A program made the position numbers and the translations under genes. The notes beneath the pieces are model-generated. The model was not told the origin of the DNA, searched no databases, and saw only the letters and a list, made by a program, of their open reading frames with translations. Positions 1 to 12,638 of a DNA stretch of 64,000 bases are shown in pieces. Origin of the DNA: Tubiluchus corallicola (lineage: Eukaryota > Priapulida > Priapulimorpha > Priapulimorphida > Tubiluchidae); NCBI GenBank assembly GCA_030141605.1, contig JAQGDQ010000399.1:141001-205000 (forward strand), given 5' to 3'. The stretch's first letter is position 1, and each line of letters starts with the position of its first letter.

Positions 1-75
1 TAGGGCAGAATGCCCGTAAAGTGAATCAATATTGACGGATATTGTCATTATAACTGCATTTAGCGTTTCAAGCTG

Positions 76-1019
76 TATAGAGAGTAGACTTACATTGTTA
101 TAGAGAGTAGACTTACATTGTTATAGAGAGTAGACTTACATTGTTATAGAGAGTAGACTTACATTGTTATAGAGAGTAGACTTACATTGTTATAGAGAGT
201 AGACTTACATTGTTATAGAGAGTAGACTTACATTGTTATAGAGAGTAGACTTACATTGTTATGGAGAGTAGACTTACATTGTTATAGAGAGTAGACTTAC
301 ATTGTTGTAGAGACTAGACTTACATTGTTGTAGAGACTAGACTTACATTGTTATAGAGACTAGACTTACATTGTTGTAGAGACTAGTCTTACATTGTTGT
401 AGAGAGTAGACTTACATTGTTATAGAGAGTAGTCTTACATTGTTATAGAGAGTAGACTTACATTGTTATAGAGAGTAGTCTTACATTGTTGTAGAGACTA
501 GACTTACATTGTTGTAGAGACTAGACTTACATTGTTATAGAGAGTAGACTTACATTGTTGTAGAGACTAGACTTACATTGTTGTAGAGACTAGACTTACA
601 TTGTTATAGAGAGTAGTCTTACATTGTTATAGAGACTAGATTTACATTGTTATAGAGAGTAGACTTACATTGTTGTAGAGACTAGACTTACATTGTTATA
701 GAGAGTAGACTTACATTGTTGTAGAGACTAGACTTACATTGTTGTAGAGACTAGACTTACATTGTTGTAGAGACTAGACTTACATTGTTATAGAGAGTAG
801 ACTTACATTGTTGTAGAGACTAGACTTACATTGTTATAGAGAGTAGACTTACATTGTTATAGAGAGTAGACTTACATTGTTATAGAGAGTAGACTTACAT
901 TGTTGTAGAGACTAGACTTACATTGTTGTAGAGACTAGACTTACATTGTTATAGAGAGTAGACTTACATTGTTATAGAGACTAGACTTACATTGTTATAG
1001 AGAGTAGACTTACATTGTT
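76..1019. repeat. 23-bp minisatellite, about 41 copies
   Basis: The unit is 23 bases long and reads tatagagagtagacttaca followed by ttgt. Variants swap tatag for tgtag and gagtag for gactag, and they are interspersed rather than blocked, which suggests repeated local conversion. It lies to the left of the first visible NTAQ1 exon. The plus strand of each unit ends in TTGTTATAG or TTGTTGTAG, a weak acceptor-like string. No open reading frame of interest is present. Confidence 0.95.
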
Positions 1020-1771
1020 TATCTTATTACTGGTAAATTATTGTGCAAACAAGCGCCATTTGTGATGTGATGATTTTAGAAAAATTGTTAGTATGTGTTG
1101 TGTTTTTAAGAATCTTGAATCAAAAAACCAGGAGGACGAGTAAAGAACTACATAAGCCTTTGTAAAAAATCAATAAAAATTTCTTCCATAAAATAATTGC
1201 ATATACTATGAATGATACCAAGTTTTAAATTAAAAATAGAAAATTTGGAGATTTTAATGCATTTAAATAAAAAAGTTCAAATTTTCTTAAGTAAAAATAT
1301 AATTTATCCTTTTTGTTTTTATTTGGCTTAAAAACTGTTGAATTTTTTCCTGACATTTCACTTAATTTTCTCACTCAAGGCCTGAATTCATATATCTTTG
1401 TTGACAATACAATCTTACTAAACAAACAAACAAATAAACGAATAAACAAAAGCAATCTAAACTATATTGACATCTAATTGTTTTTATTTTGATAATATAT
1501 CATCATCATCTCATTAACTCTTCATTGTCGTTTCCTTATCCTTACTACGACCCTTGCATTTCATTTTTTTCTTCTGAAACTGTAAAAAATCTCGGAGCAA
1601 CTTTTGATACTTGTTGTACTATGTCAAACTTTGTAGCAAACCTTAGTCGGTGAGAATCATTGGGTTTTCGGAAAATTGGAAAAATTATAAGCATTCTGAA
1701 GCATGAAAAACTTCTACATTCCTTCAAAATGTCCAAACTTGATTATTCTAGTGGTTTAATGGTTTACTTTT
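1020..1771. other. Unassigned AT-rich interval
   Basis: This stretch is AT-rich with short homopolymers and a small aaac/aata-rich patch near 1420-1450. I see no exon, RNA gene or clear repeat boundary until the LINE-derived coding remnant starts near 1772. Confidence 0.5.
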
Positions 1772-2460
<689 letters not shown>

Positions 2461-2948
2461 CATTTTTTTATTTTGTACATTTTACGTTTTCTCTTTCCAT
2501 TTTAAAAACTTCTGCTCAATGTTGTACAAGTTTAACCTGAACTGATATATGAATATGAATATCGGATGAACTTAAACTTTGTTTTGATTTGCAGTAGTAA
2601 CAGCTTGTTTTGTAAAGTTGTGTAACAATGTACTATTCGTGGCATTTTGGAAATAAAATCAGCATAAGCGCATAGCATAAAACGTTTATCTCTTTAACTC
2701 TCTCAGTAAAGTACAAAAATGTTTCTAGTTTACTAGTAAATTTATATACAAATTTGGTGAAAATTCTCAGCATTTAAAAAGGGCTGAGCTTTATTATGTC
2801 CACCCTGTAATATACTGTTAATTGCGGTGCGTTAGATCATTACGTAACTATTTAAAAAAAATTCACTCTTTAAGGCTCACTCAAGGTCGTAATTACATAT
2901 TATGTTTTCCTTTCTCAACTTTCAGGTTTGTTGCTCTTATACCATTTA
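2461..2948. other. Unassigned, probable LINE 3' region leading into the 136-bp array
   Basis: The segment from about 2915 (ctttcaggtttgttgctc) is repeated near 30500, immediately before the second copy of the 136-bp unit, so it belongs to the same dispersed element. The earlier part shows no recognisable feature. Confidence 0.4.
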
Positions 2949-4588
2949 ATATTATTACATCATTTACTTCATCCTTATTTACATTAAATTATCTACAGAA
3001 GCATGCATAACTATAATCATTATTTCATTTAAGTAAGGTGAGTGTGTTAATGACCGTATGGTCGTACACTCACCTCGCACTACTCAAATTATTACATCAT
3101 TTACTTCATCCTTATTTACATTAAGTTATCTACAGAAGCATGCATAACTATAATCATTTTTCATTTAAGTAAGGTGAGTGTGTTAATGACCGTATGGTCG
3201 TACACTCACCTCGCACTACTCAAATTATTACATCATTTACTTCATCCTTATTTACATTAAGTTATCTACAGAAGCATGCATAACTATAATCATTTTTCAT
3301 TTAAGTAAGGTGAGTGTGTTAATGACCGTATGGTCGTACACTCACCTCGCACTACTCAAATTATTACATCATTTACTTCATCCTTATTTACATTAAGTTA
3401 TCTACAGAAGCATGCATAACTATAATCATTTTTTCATTTAAGTAAGGTGAGTGTGTTAATGACCGTATGGTCGTACACTCACCTCGCACTACTCAAATTA
3501 TTACATCATTTACTTCATCCTTATTTACATTAAGTTATCTACAGAAGCATGCATAACTATAATCATTTTTTATTTAAGTAAGGTGAGTGCGTTAATGACC
3601 GTATGGTCGTACACTCACCTCGCACTACTCAAATTATTACATCATTTACTTCATCCTTATTTACATTAAGTTATCTACAGAAGCATGCATAACTATAATC
3701 ATTTTTTCATTTAAGTAAGGTGAGTGTGTTAATGACCGTATGGTCGTACACTCACCTCGCACTACTCAAATTATTACATCATTTACTTCATCCTTATTTA
3801 CATTAAGTTATCTACAGAAGCATGCATAACTATAATCATTTTTTCATTTAAGTAAGGTGAGTGTGTTAATGACTGTGTGGTCGTACACTCACCTTGCACT
3901 ACTCAAATTATTACATCATTTACTTCATCCTTATTTACATTAAGTTATCTACAGAAGCATGCATAACTATAATCATTTTTTATTTAAGTAAGGTGAGTGT
4001 GTTAATGACCGTATGGTCGTACACTCACCTCGCACTAGTCAAATTATTACATCATTTACTTCATCCTTATTTACATTAAGTTATCTACAGAAGCATGCAT
4101 AACTATAATCATTTTTTATTTAAGTAAGGTGAGTGTGTTAATGACCGTATGGTCGTACACTCACCTCGCACTAGTCAAATTATTACATCATTTACTTCAT
4201 CCTTATTTACATTAAGTTATCTACAGAAGCATGCATAACTATAATCATTTTTTCATTTAAGTAAGGTGAGTGTGTTAATGACTGTGTGGTCGTACACTCA
4301 CCTTGCACTACTCAAATTATTACATCATTTACTTCATCCTTATTTACATTAAGTTATCTACAGAAGCATGCATAACTATAATCATTTTTTATTTAAGTAA
4401 GGTGAGTGTGTTAATGACCGTATGGTCGTACACTCACCTCGCACTAGTCAAATTATTACATCATTTACTTCATCCTTAGTTACATTAAGTTATCTACAGA
4501 AGCATGCATAACTATAATCATTTTTTCATTTAAGTAAGGTGAGTGTGTTAAAGACCGTATGGTCGTACACTCACCTCGCACTACTCAA
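2949..4588. repeat. 136-bp tandem repeat, about 12 copies, with internal palindrome
   Basis: Units of 135-137 bases repeat about twelve times with few differences. Each contains a 40-base palindrome (first copy 3036-3075) with perfect 10-base arms AGGTGAGTGT / ACACTCACCT and an inner GACC-GTAT-GGTC stem. Each arm reads AG|GTGAGT, a consensus splice donor, and because of the symmetry this is true on both strands. Two further units stand at 30526-30808 in the same orientation, and a diverged one near 19996, so the unit belongs to a dispersed element. The copy is followed by an AATAAA-containing tail at 4594-4670. Confidence 0.92.
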
Positions 4589-4727
4589 ATCATTTTATTT
4601 AAAGTTTATTAATGTGTTTGATATTGTATTTTTTGATGTGTGAAAATAAATTCATAGGTCATAGGTCATAGTACGTCATCTTAATGTTGTTTTAATGTCA
4701 TCTTAATGTCGCAATCCGTGTTTTTAG

Positions 4728-4873
4728 GATTATCATGTAATACTGGTCTATAGTGAACAAGCTGGAAGTTTGGTTTATGATCTGGATTCACTTTTGCCGT
4801 TTCCGTATTCATTTCGAAAATACGCATCTCAGACATTCAAATCAGATCTGCTTCTCTTACCCCCCTATCACAG
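4728..4873 (+). CDS. NTAQ1: NTAQ1 exon with catalytic His and Asp
   Basis: The exon follows the acceptor ccgtgtttttag and starts in phase 0 with GAT TAT CAT (DYH), so the preceding intron should end after the conserved Trp codon. The catalytic His codon is at 4734-4736 and the catalytic Asp at 4779-4781, in the motif YDLDSLLPFP. It encodes 48 full codons and ends in phase 2 at the donor CACAG|GTATGT. A 26-base tandem duplication just downstream copies this donor (4900). Using the second donor would add 26 bases and put the next exon out of frame, so the first donor is preferred. Confidence 0.9.
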
Positions 4874-4901
4874 GTATGTCTCTTACCCCCCTATCACAGG
4901 T
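4850..4901 (+). promoter_or_regulatory. Tandem-duplicated 5' splice site of NTAQ1
   Basis: The string ctcttacccccctatcacag followed by gtatg occurs twice in a row at 26-base spacing. The first copy gives the donor at 4874 and the second an equivalent donor at 4900. With the next exon's acceptor at 6387 only the first keeps the conserved YHR-KFR junction in frame; the second fits only with a different acceptor at 6401. Confidence 0.75.
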
Positions 4902-5102
4902 ATGACATTTTAGCTCATTAGTGATTTTTTTTCTAGGATATTTATTGTAAATGACTGTTTGCGAACTGCCAAACACTGGCCAGTAGCATTTTTTCTTTAT
5001 TTTATCAGGTATAAATGTTTTAGATATAGATATAGTTTAAAGTTATTGTTGGCATGCTTCTGTCTCGGAAGACAATGGAGTGTGCGCCAAGAGAGTCAGT
5101 TA

Positions 5103-5503
5103 CGTAAAATAATAATAAAATTATCATTATGCCAGGAAAAATACGCATACCAACTACAAAGTTAAAATTTTGTTAGCAATTATAATGCAGCGTCGAATTA
5201 CATTGTTACTTACGTTTTATCACGTTATGAAATTTCGAATTATTCAAATAAAAAAGTTTGACTTTTAACTTTGCAAAGCTTTTCAAGGTAAACAAAGTGC
5301 CTACTACAAAAATGATACTATATGTATATTAATTATTGCTGACATGCCTTAGCGTTTCAATCAATGTCACCAGTTTCTCCCTATATATATATATATATGA
5401 TAAATATTTTGTCACAGGGAGAAACTGATTACAAAAGCTTTGGGTTACACATTCGCCATTAACTGTCCAGAAGAGTTCACAGCACATAAAATCAATTTCA
5501 TTA
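5103..5503. other. Insertion splitting the SINE, with hairpin
   Basis: This segment is absent from the two sister SINE copies. It contains perfect 12-base inverted arms, CAGTTTCTCCCT and AGGGAGAAACTG, around an AT-rich centre at about 5369-5428. I cannot assign it to a family. Confidence 0.5.
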
Positions 5504-5868
5504 ACATTGATGGAGCTGCAGCGTCGACTGTGGCTGAGCAGTGCGATCCTTGAACGTCTCCAGGGCGCACGCCTGGGCAAGGTGTTTGGAGATCCTGTGT
5601 TGCCCAGACCGCAGGAACCCCCTCTCTTCCTCCCTGGTGTAGTCCAAAGGAAAGCGGGGCGATACGTTTGGCACCAGGTTGGCTGCAGGAGCTGCAGGAG
5701 TCAGTGAGCATGCTGTACTGATCCGCCTTCAGGGCTGCACTCCTGATTTGGAAGGTTTACTCCTCTACACATGGCCGTTGGGTCACTTGACCTCCTCCAC
5801 CCTCTAGCCGTTGGCTGCTTGTGCCGCTCCTCCGCCTAGTGTCGAGATACAATGTGGGCATCCCGCAA

Positions 5869-5975
5869 ACCTACAGCACCTAGGCGGTCGCCCATCCAAG
5901 TACTAACCAGGCTCTGCGTTGCTTAACTTCGGTGATCAGACGAGAACCGGTGTTTTCAACGTGATATGGCCGTAG
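5869..5975 (-). pseudogene. 5S rRNA-derived SINE head
   Basis: The minus strand matches 5S rRNA from TACGGCC through AAAACACCGGTTCTCGTC, ATCACCGAAGTTAAGCAAC and TTAGTACTTGGATGGGCGAC to TGCTGTAGG. About ten bases near the 3' end of the 5S moiety (GGAATACC region) are deleted. The internal control regions used by TFIIIA/Pol III are largely kept. It is the head of a SINE rather than a free 5S gene, because the same head is joined to the same body at 26338-26454. Confidence 0.85.
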
Positions 5976-6387
5976 TTTTAAGGATGGATATGGATATCCA
6001 TATATGAGCGTAGATATATATGTAGACGTAAATGTACTTGTCGACATAATAGATACAGATGTAGATAGTAGACATCAATGCATTAATAGTACTTACTAAA
6101 TAGCCACTTTATAGTTTACACCTAACAACTATTGTGACACGTTTCAAGCAGCAGTGCTTCATTGTCTCGTGTTTTTGTTTCTTGATGAAGCATCTTTCTT
6201 TTTGTTTTATGAAAACATGGCTGTTGTCCTTAGTTATACGAAAGTTGACTTTTGATCTTTTGGAACCACGTCTTTCATCTTTTTTGGTTCTTGAAACGTA
6301 ACTTTTCTTTCTTTGGAAACATCACTTTTGTCTTTTTTATTTCATTTCTCCAGAGTACAAATTTTTGAAACGGTATTGATTTTGTAG
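5976..6387. other. NTAQ1 intron sequence
   Basis: No repeat or coding feature is recognised. T-rich imperfect repeats of the type cttttgtctttt occur at 6180-6350, ending in the acceptor gattttgtag at 6378-6387. Confidence 0.4.
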
Positions 6388-6509
6388 AAAATTTCGAGCA
6401 GTTTCAGCTCAAATGTACTTGGGCACATTTGCATCGGACAGGACGCATATGATCCGCGATGGCCGCTACATGATGGAGCCACCTACCTACCCCTGCATAC
6501 AAACATCTG
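6388..6509 (+). CDS. NTAQ1: NTAQ1 exon, FASDR...EPPTYPCIQ segment
   Basis: The exon begins in phase 2 after gattttgtag and encodes KFRAVSAQMYLGTFASDR and then MMEPPTYPCIQTS, closely matching the human KFRVIRADSYLKNFASDR and EPPPPYPCIETG segments. It ends in phase 1 at TCTG|GTAAGG. A second acceptor at 6401 (cgagcag) would fit only if the downstream donor copy at 4900 were used, which would break the conserved KFR block. Confidence 0.92.
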
Positions 6510-6573
6510 GTAAGGTTCTTCACGTCCTCACATATTTCATTTTTTACTATTATTTATCATAAATGATATTATT

Positions 6574-7267
6574 GGGCGCCGAGTAACCCACTAGCCGAAG
6601 TAGGACAATTGGCGTACATGGGCTGCCCAAGTACGACACTAGAAACAGGTCGCGAATTGAGTCGTTAAGCGTACTGTCCGTTGTCCTTGTTTATGGAATA
6701 ATAATAATTAAAAACGTCAATATACGTTAAACAATTTATTATACATCTGATAAAATGAAATTTTTTTATTCTGAGCTAGAAGAATTAATACTTGCCAATA
6801 TTAATCTTCTTTAAAGTGAAATAGCACTCTTTTCAGGCGATCCAACATTTGTTTAAGGTATATCATTTTTTGTCTCGCTGCACAGACAGGTGACCCGTTT
6901 CACTACCTCTTGGACAAATAATTGTTTTCTACTAAGTAAACGGGTTAGCGAGTTATGTGCCCTACATAGTTTCTCTCTTTAAAGCATTAGATACTTAGTT
7001 TACTGTTATGATGATATTAATGGAACTAATAATAGTGATGATATTGTTGTAAAAAATACATTTGTAAATTGTCAAAGACTATCCATCATTGTTATAAAGT
7101 TACTTCTTTTCTAAAACAAATTTACTTTTATGTTTTTGTATGTCATAAATCTTGATTCTCGACAGAAATCGCTAGTGTCCTATTTGGGCTGCCCGTGTAC
7201 GACACTGCTTTAGCACACGGGTTTTGCCGGAAGTGTCCTACTTCGGCTAGTGGGTTACTCGGCGCCC
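6574..7267. mobile_element. Non-autonomous DNA transposon with 34-bp perfect TIRs
   Basis: The ends GGGCGCCGAGTAACCCACTA and its exact inverse form terminal inverted repeats that are identical for at least 34 bases, continuing as gccgaagtaggaca. A subterminal motif (gggctgcccNNgtacgacact) occurs near both ends in direct orientation. The 694-base interior is AT-rich and has no coding capacity. I could not define a target duplication, so the superfamily is unassigned. Confidence 0.85.
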
Positions 7268-7324
7268 TACAATATATCATATTAGTACTTGCAGACAAAC
7301 CACATGTTCACATGCTCTGATGAC

Positions 7325-7906
7325 TAGGGGTGAGTGATTCGAAGGGTCGAATTCGATTCAAATGAGTTTTTTTAGTTCGAATTCAATTTGAACCTGAAAT
7401 TATAGATTCGAATGATTCCGCACTTCAGCCACGTACGTTCTTTATCATCAAAATGTTTGAAGCAGCAAGCAATTAGCGCAATTTAGCTGCAGTTTCTGCA
7501 CAACATTTTTAACAAACTATTAGTGGTTTTCTGCAGAACAAAATCAAGTACTGTGCATGATCTTTGTAAGACCACTTTTTACTAGTGGTTCCAAAACTTG
7601 TTTGAAAACCTTTTAAAACTCAATTCGAATTCGAAATACTGAAATTTGGTTTGATTCAAATCCGAAAGTCACAAATTTGATTTGAAGTCGCTTTCTGGTA
7701 GAGAATGCTCACTGTTACACGTTACAATAATATTAGCAACCAGACAAATGCGTGCATAATAAAGTAGCATTTATTAAACTAATTAGGAATTTAAACAAAG
7801 AAAATCAGAGCAGCATGACAGTCTAGAATGCAGAACACTGCTAAGCAATCACCAAGATCTTTGATCTACACAAACCATATCTATGGTATTGGTACACTCA
7901 CCCGTA
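7325..7906. mobile_element. hAT-type MITE with 8-bp target duplication
   Basis: The termini are TAGGGGTGAG and CTCACCCGTA, flanked on both sides by the exact 8-base duplication CTGATGAC (7317-7324 and 7907-7914). An 8-base duplication and TAGGGGTG-type ends are diagnostic of hAT elements. The interior has several ttcgaattc-like motifs and no transposase. Confidence 0.9.
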
Positions 7907-7914
7907 CTGATGAC

Positions 7915-8704
7915 TGATCTAGTTTCTACAGTGTGCATATGAACAAGAACGCCTCTAGAAAGCACCTGTAGGCCTTTTAAAAGTGTGGTGCTGAAAATTT
8001 TGTTTGTTGGAAGCTAAACTGTTATTGGTAAATTGTCTTTTATAGCATTAATAGTTTGCCATTCATACTTTCATAAGTTTTTGTTGTTTAAGTCAAATGA
8101 TCGCATGCTGTATGTAGTTCTGTTCATTTCTGTCTGCTGCTCTAGGAACCATATTGTATCCAAATTATAATTGATTACTGCATCATTGCTAGGCGACTGC
8201 TATCCCTTATTGGGTGTTTTAGATCATTTACACATAAATTATTGACTCTGTTGCTCCATCTCTTTGTCATTATTTTCTAGGCAACTGGACTGTGGTCATT
8301 TAGCTTGTGTTTGGGCATATGCCACTGTTGCTGTTTGTGAAAAACCTTTCTCTTGCTTATAACAGTTTGGTGCTAATTTGCATAAATTGTCACAAACAAT
8401 TTACTTTAAAAAGAGTGTAATTTGGCATTCGATGTTAAATTCAGCAAAAATTGTGTCCACGTACCAGAATTTTACATTGATCGAGCATGGAACAGAATTT
8501 CCCATATTACCAAATACCAATAGTTGCTCTCAATACAAGTAATCCATCATCTGAATAAATCAAAATGGCTGCAGAGGGAGGTGTGAAAGAATGTACCCTC
8601 ATTAAATTATCCATACATTATTATCTTATCTATCATTGTTACAGTAATAGTAATACTAAAGTTTATTCAGCTTCATGAACTTATTACAGTAGTTAAGATG
8701 TTAG
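7915..8704. other. NTAQ1 intron sequence, no feature seen
   Basis: This interval is AT-rich, shows no tandem structure, and I recognise no exon or transposon ends. It leads into the 76-base array. Confidence 0.4.
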
Positions 8705-11155
8705 TGCGACGTGATGAAAGACCATACGGTCACCCAGTCAGTCACCTCTGATTGGATGCATATGATACAGATAAATACGAGCGGAGGTGATGAAAGACCA
8801 TACGGTCACCCAGTCAGTCACCTCTGATTGGATGCATATGTTACAGATAAATACGGGCAGAGGTGATGAAAGACCATACGGTCACCCAGTCAGTCACCTC
8901 TGATTGGATGCATATGATACAGATAAATACGGGCGGAGGTGATGAAAGACCATACGGTCACCCAGTCAGTCACCTCTGATTGGATGCATATGATACAGAT
9001 AAATACGAGCGGAGGTGATGAAAGACCATGTGGTCACCCAGTCAGTCACCTCTGATTGGATGCATATGATACAGATAAATACGAGCAGAAGTGATGAAAG
9101 ACCATACGGTCACCCAGTCAGTCACCTCTGATTGGATGCATATGATACAGATAAATACGAGCGGAGGTGATGAAAGACCATACGGTCACCCAGTCAGTCA
9201 CCTCTGATTGGATGCATATGATACAGATAAATACGAGCGGAGGTGATGAAAGACCATACGGTCACCCAGTCAGTCACCTCTGATTGGATGCATATGATAC
9301 AGATAAATACGGGCAGAAGTGATGAAAGACCATACGGTCACCCAGTCAGTCACCTCTGATTAGATGCATATGTTACAGATAAATACGAGCGGAGGTGATG
9401 AAAGACCATATGGTCACCCAGTCAGTCACCTCTGATTGGATGCATATGATACAGATAAATACGAGCAGAGGTGATGAAAGACCATGTGGTCACCCAGTCA
9501 GTCACCTCTGATTAGATGCATATGATACAGATAAATACGGGCAGAGGTGATGAAAGACCATATGGTCACCCAGTCAGTCACCTCTGATTAGATGCATATG
9601 TTACAGATAAATACGGGCAGAGGTGATGAAAGACCATGTGGTCACCCAGTCAGTCACCTCTGATTGGATGCATATGATACAGATAAATACGGGCAGAGGT
9701 GATGAAAGACCATGTGGTCACCCAGTCAGTCACCTCTGATTAGATGCATATGATACAGATAAATACGAGCGGAGGTGATGAAAGACCATATGGTCACCCA
9801 GTCAGTCACCTCTGATTGGATGCATATGATACAGATAAATACGAGCGGAGGTGATGAAAGACCATGTGGTCACCCAGTCAGTCACCTCTGATTAGATGCA
9901 TATGATACAGATAAATACGAGCGGAGGTGATGAAAGACCATATGGTCACCCAGTCAGTCACCTCTGATTGGATGCATATGATACAGATAAATACGAGCGG
10001 AGGTGATGAAAGACCATACGGTCACCCAGTCAGTCACCTCTGATTAGATGCATATGATACAGATAAATACGAGCAGAAGTGATGAAAGACCATGTGGTCA
10101 CCCAGTCAGTCACTTCTGATTAGATGCATATGATACAGATAAATACGAGCAGAAGTGATGAAAGACCATGTGGTCACCCAGTCAGTCACCTCTGATTAGA
10201 AGCATATGATGCAGATAAATACGAGCGGAGGTGATGAAAGACCATACGGTCACCCAGTCAGTCACCTCTGATTAGATGCATATGATACAGATAAATACGA
10301 GCAGAGGTGATGAAAGACCATACGGTCACCCAGTCAGTCACCTCTGATTAGATGCATATGATACAGATAAATACGAGCGGAGGTGATGAAAGACCATATG
10401 GTCACCCAGTCAGTCACCTCTGATTGGATGCATATGATACAGATAAATACGGGCAGAAGTGATGAAAGACCATATGGTCACCCAGTCAGTCACCTCTGAT
10501 TGGATGCATATGATGCAGATAAATACGAGCGGAGGTGATGAAAGACCATACGGTCACCCAGTCAGTCACCTCTGATTGGATGCATATGATACAGATAAAT
10601 ACGAGCAGAGGTGATGAAAGACCATGTGGTCACCCAGTCAGTCACCTCTGATTGGATGCATATGATACAGATAAATACGAGCGGAGGTGATGAAAGACCA
10701 TACGGTCACCCAGTCAGTCACCTCTGATTAGAAGCATATGTTACAGATAAATACGAGCGGAGGTGATGAAAGATCATACGGTCACCCAGTCAGTCACGAG
10801 CGGAAGTGATGAAAGACCATACGGTCACCCAGTCAGTCACCTCTGATTGGATGCATATGATACAGATAAATACGAGCAGAGGTGATGAAAGACCATACGG
10901 TCACCCAGTCAGTCACCTCTGATTAGATGCATATGATACAGATAAATACGAGCAGAGGTGATCAAAGACCATGTGGTCACCCAGTCAGTCACCTCTGATT
11001 GGATGCATATGATACAGATAAATACGGGCAGAGGTGATGAAAGACCATGTGGTCACCCAGTCAGTCACCTCTGATTGGATGCATATGATACAGATAAATA
11101 CGGGCAGAGGTGATGAAAGACCATGTGGTCACCCAGTCAGTCACCTCTCATTAGA
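8705..11155. repeat. 76-bp minisatellite, about 32 copies, with internal palindrome
   Basis: Units of 76 bases repeat about 32 times in the NTAQ1 intron. Variable sites include cATACggt/cATGTggt, gagcgg/gggcag and ttgg/ttag. Each unit has a 39-base hairpin-capable segment (for example 8785-8823) with arms AGGTGA / TCACCT and inner GACC-ATAC-GGTC. One unit near 10790 is shortened by about 40 bases. Confidence 0.95.
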
Positions 11156-11485
11156 TGTTAGTGACATTAACATTGTGCTAGTAGCAATTAATCAAAGTCT
11201 TAATTACATTAATAATTCATAAAAAGGCAAACATGTCTATATACGTACATAACCTACGCGCATACTTATACACATCAATTGAGAATGAGATTAGATAATG
11301 TAGTGATAATAATAAAAAGAGTGAGAAAAATAATAGAGTTTTAACAGAAATTTGTGGGGGGGATGTTAAAGGAATAAAATTGAAGGATGAAATGTCAAAA
11401 TCTTAAACCAAAGACTGTAAGGACAGAGCTAATTTGGAGTGCTTAAATGACTTTTTAGATTTTTGAGTATATTGAATAGGTACAT

Positions 11486-11620
<135 letters not shown>

Positions 11621-11867
11621 TATTTTACATAAGTGAAGTAAAGTGAAGTGATGTTTAGTAATTGTAAGTTCTCAACTATATGATTGAAGTAATTTGTTTC
11701 TATATTTTTGAGTAAATTGAGTAGGTATATAACATATTTTACATAAAGAAAGTGATGTTTAGTAATTGCAAGTAATTAACCATGTGACTGAAGTAATTTG
11801 TTTCTATATTTTAATATTATTATCGTAATGGATGTAGAGAGTTTCACAACTGAGTTTAGCGTGAAAT

Positions 11868-12638
11868 GTTACTTTGTTACAGCGTATTGTTACTTTGTTT
11901 CAGCGTATTGTTACTTTGTTACAGCGTATTGTTACTTTGTTTCAGTGTATTGTTACTTTGTTTCAGCATATTGTTACTTTGTTTCAGCGTATTGTTACTT
12001 TGTTTCAGCGTATTGTTACTTTGTTTCAGCGTATTGTTACTTTGTTACAGCGTATTGTTACTTTGTTTCAGCGTATTGCTACTTTGTTACAGCATATTGT
12101 TACTTTGTTACAGCGTATTGTTACTTTGTTACAGCATATTGTTACTTTGTTACAGCGTATTGCTACTTTGTTTCAGCGTATTGTTACTTTGTTACAGCGT
12201 ATTGCTACTTTGTTACAGCGTATTGTTACTTTGTTTCAGCGTATTGTTACTTTGTTACAGCGTATTGTTACTTTGTTACAGCGTATTGTTACTTTGTTAC
12301 AGCGTATTGTTACTTTGTTTCAGCATATTGTTACTTTGTTACAGCGTATTGTTACTTTGTTTCAGTGTATTGTTACTTTGTTTCAGCATATTGTTACTTT
12401 GTTACAGCGTATTGTTACTTTGTTTCAGCATATTGTTACTTTGTTTCAGCGTATTGTTACTTTGTTTCAGCGTATTGTTACTTTGTTACAGCGTATTGTT
12501 ACTTTGTTACAGCGTATTGTTACTTTGTTACAGCGTATTGTTACTTTGTTACAGCGTATTGTTACTTTGTTTCAGCGTATTGTTACTTTGTTTCAGCGTA
12601 TTGTTACTTTGTTACAGCGTATTGTTACTTTGTTTCAG
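11868..12638 (+). repeat. 21-bp minisatellite made of 3' splice-site copies
   Basis: About 37 units of the form ttactttgttWcagcgtattg run directly into the acceptor of the last NTAQ1 exon, which reads ttactttgtttcag|CG. Every unit therefore carries a pyrimidine-rich tract, a CAG acceptor and the first two exon bases. W is T or A, so some copies have TTTCAG and others TTACAG. The period of 21 keeps all three frames open, which produces long but meaningless reading frames. Confidence 0.95.

Larger units (their letters stand above)
5041..5975 (-). mobile_element. 5S-headed SINE, interrupted copy
   Basis: Read on the minus strand the element has a 5S rRNA-like head (5869-5975), a body of about 370 bases, and a tail ending in the conserved block at 5041-5102 (tgtctcggaagacaatgg on the plus strand). 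Comparison with the intact copy at 25903-26454 shows that about 400 foreign bases separate the tail block from the body at roughly 5103-5503. Flanks agtttaaag and agttttaag look like a decayed target duplication. It lies in the NTAQ1 intron. Confidence 0.8.

Noticed and set aside
6402-6509. Acceptor at 6401 as the true start of the second visible NTAQ1 exon
   Set aside because: It does not match the phase of the donor at 4873 and would lose the conserved KFR block that the acceptor at 6387 gives. Kept only as an alternative with the duplicated donor.
8705-11155. Possible CRISPR array because of regular repeats
   Set aside because: Units are contiguous with no unique spacers, the genome is eukaryotic, and no cas genes are present. 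The same applies to all other arrays in the window.
11798-12638. 316-codon frame running through the 21-base array into NTAQ1 coding sequence
   Set aside because: Only the last 110 bases match NTAQ1; the rest is amplified acceptor sequence in the intron. In-frame use of some copies remains possible and is listed as a finding.
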